A DNA stretch of 7,768 nucleotides, from the NCBI GenBank assembly GCA_949286815.1, contig CASEEB010000065.1, positions 1 through 7,768 of the forward strand, in the 5' to 3' direction. A model generated the notes under the pieces. The model did not search any database. It worked only from the letters and a program-made list of their open reading frames with translations, and was not told where the DNA came from. The position numbers and the translations under genes were made by a program. Below are positions 4,982-7,768 of this stretch, one piece after another (the first letter of the stretch is position 1; the number at the start of each line of letters is the position of its first letter). Source of the stretch: an uncultured Eubacteriales bacterium. GTDB taxonomy: Bacteria; Bacillota; Clostridia; Oscillospirales; CAG-272.

Positions 4982-5977
4982 TCAATCTGTTTGCTGAGAT
5001 TGACAAAACAAAAAACGGTCTTTTGCCAAAAGCGCCGTGCCCGCCGCGTTATCCGACGAAAATTCAGGCTGAGCGAAATACGAATTTTCATACGCTGACA
5101 GTTTTTTTCTTATTCTGCGGTTGCGCATCACTCCGCCGGCATATAACACGGGTATATGGCCGAACTTCATTCTTGCGGCTTTTGTCATCTCACACAGTGT
5201 ATCTCCGATAAAGTCGAATACATAAGCGCTTACAAGTCCGGCGTCCTGTGTTTTCGCGTAAAGCTCAGATGCAAGGTTTTCAAGTCCGGACAGGTTGCAG
5301 TATGTATCCCTGACCGAAATTTTTGTTTTCTGCCCTTCATAGTCACGCTCTGACGCGAGCTTTTCCATCTCCGCCCCGCAAGGAAAAGACAGACCCATTC
5401 TGACTCCGGTTCTGTCGATCGCCTGACCGGCGTTGATATCAAGGCTGCCTCCTATGCTCTCCGCGCGCAAACCGTCCCTGTCGAATGTGACATACAGCAA
5501 ATCGGTCGTTCCGCCGGAAACATGAAATGCTAAAAACTTTGAAAATTTAAAAATGTCAACCGCGCCGGACGAATATACCGCCGCGGATATATGACCGCAT
5601 TGATGCGAAAATTCGTAAATCTGACACTCATAACTCAGAGCCGCGGCAAAGCTGTGCGCCGCGGCAATCCCGGGAAGAAAACACGGCATATATGAGTTTT
5701 CCGTATCCCGCGGTCTGCAACTCACTCCGACAGCCGCCACGCGCATATTGGGGCGCGCCGACAATTCTTTTTTTATCTCATCCATGCATACCGGCAGATT
5801 TTTAACATGGGCAAAAACCGCGTCGCTTTGTCTCAACCCGCATTCACCCGGTCTGACCGGCAGCATTTTTCTGACATTGGCAATAATTTCTCCGTCAACA
5901 GTACAGACAGCCACGGAGGTGGTATAGTTGCTCGTGTCAATACCCAAAAAAACTTTATTTCCCGTATTATTCGGCAT
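4982..5977 (-). CDS. TsaD/Kae1/YgjD-family paralogue (annotated elsewhere as peptidase M22 or O-sialoglycoprotein endopeptidase)
   Basis: A 331-residue member of the ASKHA-fold Kae1/TsaD family. True TsaD makes the tRNA t6A37 modification with TsaB and TsaE. The fold is evident: phosphate-1 motif GIDTSNYTTS at 12-21, VSGGTTD at 153-159, GGSLDINAGQAIDR at 176-189, YAGGVMRNRRIR at 279-290 and SSDNAAGTALLA at 307-318. The three metal ligands of TsaD appear to be kept as His125, His129 (SHQCGH) and Asp309. Several TsaD hallmarks are changed: the N-terminal CDET is NYTT, HxEGH is HQCGH, and VSGGHT is VSGGTT. It is therefore more likely a Clostridia-type paralogue than the essential TsaD, which I would expect elsewhere in the genome. 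No protease function is implied. It starts 2 bp after the nusB stop, so it is almost certainly coupled to nusB. The molecular role is unknown. Confidence 0.85.
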   Translation of the reverse strand: MPNNTGNKVFLGIDTSNYTTSVAVCTVDGEIIANVRKMLPVRPGECGLRQSDAVFAHVKNLPVCMDEIKKELSARPNMRVAAVGVSCRPRDTENSYMPCFLPGIAAAHSFAAALSYECQIYEFSHQCGHISAAVYSSGAVDIFKFSKFLAFHVSGGTTDLLYVTFDRDGLRAESIGGSLDINAGQAIDRTGVRMGLSFPCGAEMEKLASERDYEGQKTKISVRDTYCNLSGLENLASELYAKTQDAGLVSAYVFDFIGDTLCEMTKAARMKFGHIPVLYAGGVMRNRRIRKKLSAYENSYFAQPEFSSDNAAGTALLAKDRFLFCQSQQTD

Positions 5978-5979
5978 AA

Positions 5980-6543
5980 TTAATTTTCCGTGGCACCGCC
6001 TTTTTTCCGCGAAATTTTTTTCTCGGAAAATTGTGCCTCAGACTCATTTTCATTCGGTTTTTCTTTTTGTTCGCCCTCTTTATTCAAGACCTCAAGCTCT
6101 CTTTTTGCGGAAGCGACAAACGACTCTACTCCCACTTTTACAATATCCTTATCTATACTTGAAAGCACCCCGTTTACAAAAGCTCTTGCTTTTTCTTCAC
6201 CGTACTTCTTACTTAACTCGACCGCCTCGCTGACAGATATGTTTGAATGTATATCCTTTACAAAAAGCATTTCATAAACCGCAAGCCTGATAACCGTTCG
6301 CGACACTTTCGACAAGCGGTCTGCCTTCCATCCCTTGGCATATTTGCCGATTATAAAATCCAGCAATTCGGTATTTTCGCAGATTCCGAAAAAACAGCTT
6401 TTTATATATATATTGTCCGGGATATCTCTGTTTTCGCAGGAAAGCTCATATATCCCCAATTTTTCATCATCTTTTTTGAACTCAGTCTCAAACAGAAGCC
6501 CGAAGAGCATGTCCCTGGCTTCTTTTCTGCTTATCTGTCCCAT
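5980..6543 (-). CDS. nusB: Transcription antitermination factor NusB, with C-terminal tail
   Basis: NusB binds boxA RNA with ribosomal protein S10 (NusE) and takes part in the antitermination complex on rRNA operons. The all-helical NusB domain fills about residues 1-145: SRKEARDMLFGLLFETEF at 5-22, RTVIRLAVYEMLF at 82-94, and SVSEAVELSKKYGEEKARAFVNGVLSSI at 103-130 are family hallmarks. At 187 residues it exceeds the usual 130-150. The extra 40 or so C-terminal residues (from about 148) are rich in Glu, Lys and Asn and look disordered. The ATG at 6543 has AAAGG 7 nt upstream. It is the first gene of the minus-strand unit, behind a consensus promoter about 95 bp upstream; its stop is 2 bp from the TsaD-like start. 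Confidence 0.95.
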   Translation of the reverse strand: MGQISRKEARDMLFGLLFETEFKKDDEKLGIYELSCENRDIPDNIYIKSCFFGICENTELLDFIIGKYAKGWKADRLSKVSRTVIRLAVYEMLFVKDIHSNISVSEAVELSKKYGEEKARAFVNGVLSSIDKDIVKVGVESFVASAKRELEVLNKEGEQKEKPNENESEAQFSEKKISRKKGGATEN

Positions 6544-6639
6544 ATATAATCCTTTCAGAAAAACCTGTATATCTATATAATTATTACAAAAGATTTTCGG
6601 AATACACGCACATTAACTTACATAAAATATACCGTATCT

Positions 6640-6668
6640 ATTATACATAAAATTCGCTCTGTTGTCAA
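6640..6668 (-). promoter_or_regulatory. Perfect-consensus sigma-A-type promoter for the nusB operon
   Basis: On the minus strand TTGACA (6668-6663) and TATAAT (6645-6640) are separated by exactly 17 nt, matching the vegetative consensus at all 12 positions. Predicted transcription start is near 6633, giving a leader of about 90 nt before nusB at 6543. There is no extended -10 TG. This is the strongest promoter visible in the window and probably drives most of the minus-strand operon. Confidence 0.85.
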
Positions 6669-6673
6669 GGTTA

Positions 6674-6707
6674 TATGAATAATTATTTATACATTTATGC
6701 ATATATG
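6674..6707. promoter_or_regulatory. Two adjacent near-palindromes in the divergent nusB/M23 intergenic region
   Basis: TATGAATAATTATTTATA (6674-6691) is an 18-bp palindrome with one mismatched pair and a perfect AATAATTATT core. CATTTATGCATATATG (6692-6707) is a 16-bp palindrome with one mismatched pair. They abut each other, lie just upstream of the nusB -35 box, and are 39 bp or more from the M23 start codon. They could be operator sites for a dimeric regulator acting on the peptidase gene. The region is very AT-rich, which makes chance palindromes more likely. Confidence 0.3.
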
Positions 6708-6745
6708 GCGACACCGCGTCAAAATAAGTCAAAGAAAGGATAAAT

Positions 6746-7759
6746 ATGAAACAAAGATTTTCTGTTCTGATACTTACGCTTATTGTCGCTATCGTCGCGG
6801 TATCACAGGGCATTTCAAAAAAGGACCTGGAAAAGGCAGAGGTCGCCGCGGCGGCACAAAGCGACGGGTATATAAAATACATCGATTTCACTCCGACAAG
6901 CAAAGTAATGAGTGACTGTCTGGATGTGGACACAAGCACTTACAAAAGCGAAAATCACATCAGCTGGATCACTTTGCTCGCGTTATTGTCATCGGAATAC
7001 TACGGAGATTTCGGAAGATACTCAAAAAGCCGGCTCGACAGTCTGGTAAACGAGATAAATCAAAACGGAGTTGAGTCCGCAATTAAAAACCGCAAGCTTT
7101 ATGACTATTACCTTGAAGCATACTCCGCCGTTCTCGGAGGCATGGTCGGCGAATACACCGAAGTGACCGTCTCGGAGGACGGTAGCGAAACAAGAAAAAA
7201 ATGTTACGGTCTGAGGGTTTTTTCCCCGATAGCGTCCGGTTATTATTACTCAGACTATGACGATTTCGGCGCCTCCAGGTCTTACGGGTACAAGCGTTCC
7301 CACCTGGGGCACGACCTGCTCGGAAGTGTGGGAACTCCGATAATCGCGACCGAAAGCGGTTATATCGAACATCTCGGCTGGAATATGTACGGGGGCTGGC
7401 GAATCGGAATACGCTCATACGACGGGCAAAGATACTATTATTACGCTCATCTGCGTTCCGGGCATCCGTATGCCGCGGATTTATATGAGGGCAAACAGAT
7501 TAATGCCGGAGAGGTAATCGGGTATCTCGGAATGACAGGATATTCGAGAAAAGAAGACACCAACGGCATAGATACCCCGCATCTGCACTACGGTCTGCAA
7601 ATCATTTTTGACGAATCTCAGATAGATGGCTACAACCAGATATGGTGTGACATGTACGCGCTCTGCGAATTTCTCACAAAAAACCGCGCCAAGACCTATG
7701 TTAAGGATAAAGACCGTTATTCCCGCGTCTTTTATGAATATCCGGAAACACCGGACTGA
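6746..7759 (+). CDS. M23 family metallopeptidase (peptidoglycan endopeptidase), exported or membrane-anchored
   Basis: A zinc endopeptidase of the LytM/lysostaphin type, expected to cleave peptide cross-links of peptidoglycan outside the membrane. Residues 5-20 form a hydrophobic segment after a basic start (MKQR), acting as a signal peptide or membrane anchor. Residues 40-150 are a mostly helical region I do not recognise. The M23 domain runs from about 157 to 290 with the full active site: His186 and Asp190 in HLGHDLLG, His235 in YYYYAHL, and His279 and His281 in TPHLHYGL. The ATG has AAAGGA 5 nt upstream. The gene is divergent from nusB across 202 bp. No strong vegetative promoter was found for it; TTGTCA at 6662-6667 is a candidate -35 without a good -10. 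A role in growth or sporulation wall remodelling is possible but not shown. Only 9 bases follow the stop, so no terminator can be judged. Confidence 0.92.
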   Translation: MKQRFSVLILTLIVAIVAVSQGISKKDLEKAEVAAAAQSDGYIKYIDFTPTSKVMSDCLDVDTSTYKSENHISWITLLALLSSEYYGDFGRYSKSRLDSLVNEINQNGVESAIKNRKLYDYYLEAYSAVLGGMVGEYTEVTVSEDGSETRKKCYGLRVFSPIASGYYYSDYDDFGASRSYGYKRSHLGHDLLGSVGTPIIATESGYIEHLGWNMYGGWRIGIRSYDGQRYYYYAHLRSGHPYAADLYEGKQINAGEVIGYLGMTGYSRKEDTNGIDTPHLHYGLQIIFDESQIDGYNQIWCDMYALCEFLTKNRAKTYVKDKDRYSRVFYEYPETPD

Positions 7760-7768
7760 TACTGTGAA

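Noticed and set aside
7739..7768. CCGG-aaaca-CCGG inverted repeat at the end of the M23 gene as a terminator
   Set aside because: It lies inside the coding sequence, has a 4-bp stem, and no T-run is seen before the window ends.

Overview
The window looks like a chromosomal housekeeping region of a low- to mid-GC Firmicute, most likely an anaerobic Clostridia member (Oscillospiraceae/Christensenella-like is a guess). The evidence is the gene order nusB - TsaD-like - xseA - xseB - ispA - divPAP2 - tlyA - nadK, all on the minus strand. It resembles the classic Clostridia/Bacillus nusB-xseAB-ispA-(dxs)-tlyA segment. The proteins have clear family motifs, and Shine-Dalgarno sequences of the AGAGG/GGGAG type precede most genes.

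Layout in minus-strand transcription order. A consensus vegetative promoter (6640-6668) drives nusB (5980-6543), followed 2 bp later by a TsaD/Kae1 paralogue (4982-5977). A 113-bp gap with a repeat and a possible internal promoter leads to xseA (3585-4868) and xseB (3281-3523), the two subunits of exonuclease VII. A 255-bp gap filled with small hairpins precedes ispA (2111-3025), a farnesyl diphosphate synthase. Then come a divergent PAP2 membrane protein (1566-2042, TTG start), tlyA rRNA methyltransferase (782-1561, 4 bp further) and nadK (768 down to the window edge, C-terminus cut off). On the plus strand, divergent from nusB, is a secreted or membrane-anchored M23 metallopeptidase (6746-7759).

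The operon groups transcription antitermination (NusB), DNA repair (XseAB), isoprenoid synthesis (IspA, possibly with the lipid-phosphatase-like divPAP2), ribosome modification (TlyA) and NADP supply (NAD kinase). Co-transcription seems mainly to reflect growth-linked housekeeping. Compared with related operons, dxs is absent between ispA and tlyA, and neither asp23 nor spoIIIA genes lie next to nusB.

The most unusual content is non-coding. Two copies of a modular element sit directly upstream of the Shine-Dalgarno sequences of ispA and xseA. Each has a GC-rich GCCGCC/GGCGGC triloop hairpin immediately before the ribosome-binding site and an AT-rich hairpin about 38 nt further upstream. The ispA copy continues into a chain of mini-hairpins spaced about 18 nt apart. 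I see no CRISPR array, tRNA, rRNA, insertion sequence or defence system. No gene-free stretch exceeds 300 bases.
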